DNA of 39,369 nt, from positions 1 through 39,369 of the forward strand of contig NZ_JHXX01000019.1 of the NCBI RefSeq assembly GCF_000621605.1, written 5' to 3'. Each line of letters begins with the position of its first letter. Within the stretch, counting starts at the first letter, position 1. A model generated the notes under the pieces. That model made no database searches. It was not told the origin of the DNA and saw only the letters and a list, made by a program, of their open reading frames with translations. The position numbers and the translations under genes are program-made. The DNA comes from Butyrivibrio sp. MC2021 (lineage in GTDB: Bacteria > Bacillota > Clostridia > Lachnospirales > Lachnospiraceae). Positions 39,351 to 39,369 of the stretch are shown in pieces.

Positions 39351-39369
39351 ATGAAGACAAATGGTGGAT
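39351..39369 (+). CDS. Start of an unknown gene (3' partial)
   Basis: An ATG lies 8 nt after AGGAG and encodes MKTNGG before the window ends. Only the promoter and operator context supports it. The product cannot be identified. Confidence 0.45.

Noticed and set aside
1..39369. CRISPR array, tRNA, rRNA or transposase genes
   Set aside because: No regularly spaced repeats, cloverleaf-like segments, rRNA stretches or DDE/HUH transposase motifs were recognised on either strand.

Overview
The window looks like DNA from an anaerobic, low-to-mid GC Firmicute of the Lachnospiraceae, with a Butyrivibrio or Pseudobutyrivibrio type replicon as the best guess. The reasons are the gene families present (GGADGPTS-type small membrane protein, DUF5688, DUF6462-like helix-turn-helix proteins, Trep_Strep/MptD membrane protein, L-2-amino-thiazoline-4-carboxylate hydrolase-like proteins, clostridial-type nitrate reductase and AsrABC), strong AGGAGG ribosome sites and tight ATGA overlaps. 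A RepA_N initiator beside ParA/ParB suggests that the DNA is, or was, a plasmid, chromid or integrated plasmid. No tRNA, rRNA or CRISPR array was seen.

Left edge (1-2600): a small membrane protein, a DUF1275 protein, then a patch of gene debris. A BAAT-type acyl hydrolase has lost its tail at a junction with an inverted, frameshifted flavodoxin 5' end. Next come a C-terminal scrap of a DtxR-family regulator and a Fur-family protein reduced to its DNA-binding domain. Two palindromes of the form GTTAG-N6-CTAAC lie among the debris and a third stands in front of the Fur fragment.

Cluster (2339-19201): about 22 co-oriented genes in three probable transcription units, each preceded by one of these palindromes (2295, 13756, 15826). 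It encodes four soluble or anchored SAM methyltransferases, one integral-membrane isoprenylcysteine-type methyltransferase, a ketopantoate-reductase-like dehydrogenase, five alpha/beta hydrolases, one glycosyltransferase, three ATC-hydrolase-like proteins, four copies of a small four-helix membrane protein, two copies of a six-helix membrane protein and a solitary ECF-type S component. There is no NRPS, PKS or other recognisable scaffold enzyme. This is the best candidate for an undescribed system: a probably metal- or iron-responsive pathway that builds or remodels a lipid-like or membrane-associated metabolite.

Replicon module (19.2-26.1 kb): four 11-bp tandem repeats, a terminator, a DUF5688/tyrosine-recombinase fusion lacking the first catalytic Arg, a promoter-to-terminator unit of about 470 nt that may be a structured RNA, two small HTH proteins, ParA, ParB (with a 27-bp perfect palindrome inside the gene), the RepA_N initiator and RarA.

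Right part (26.2-39.4 kb): a half-size EamA transporter, a double-glycine-leader peptide gene that may be frameshifted, and a minus-strand operon (ECF S component, secreted small protein, mobA) behind a structured leader that may be a molybdenum-cofactor-type riboswitch. Divergent from it is a long operon for a molybdopterin nitrate-reductase-like enzyme, its Fe-S partner, an FAD/NAD(P)H oxidoreductase, a TDT-family anion channel or exporter, AsrABC sulfite reductase and a FecBCD/BtuFCD-type ABC importer. Together these read as an oxyanion (nitrate/nitrite or sulfite) reduction system with its own molybdenum supply. The window ends with an HxlR remnant and a strong promoter buried in a 19-bp-armed palindrome in front of a gene that runs off the edge.
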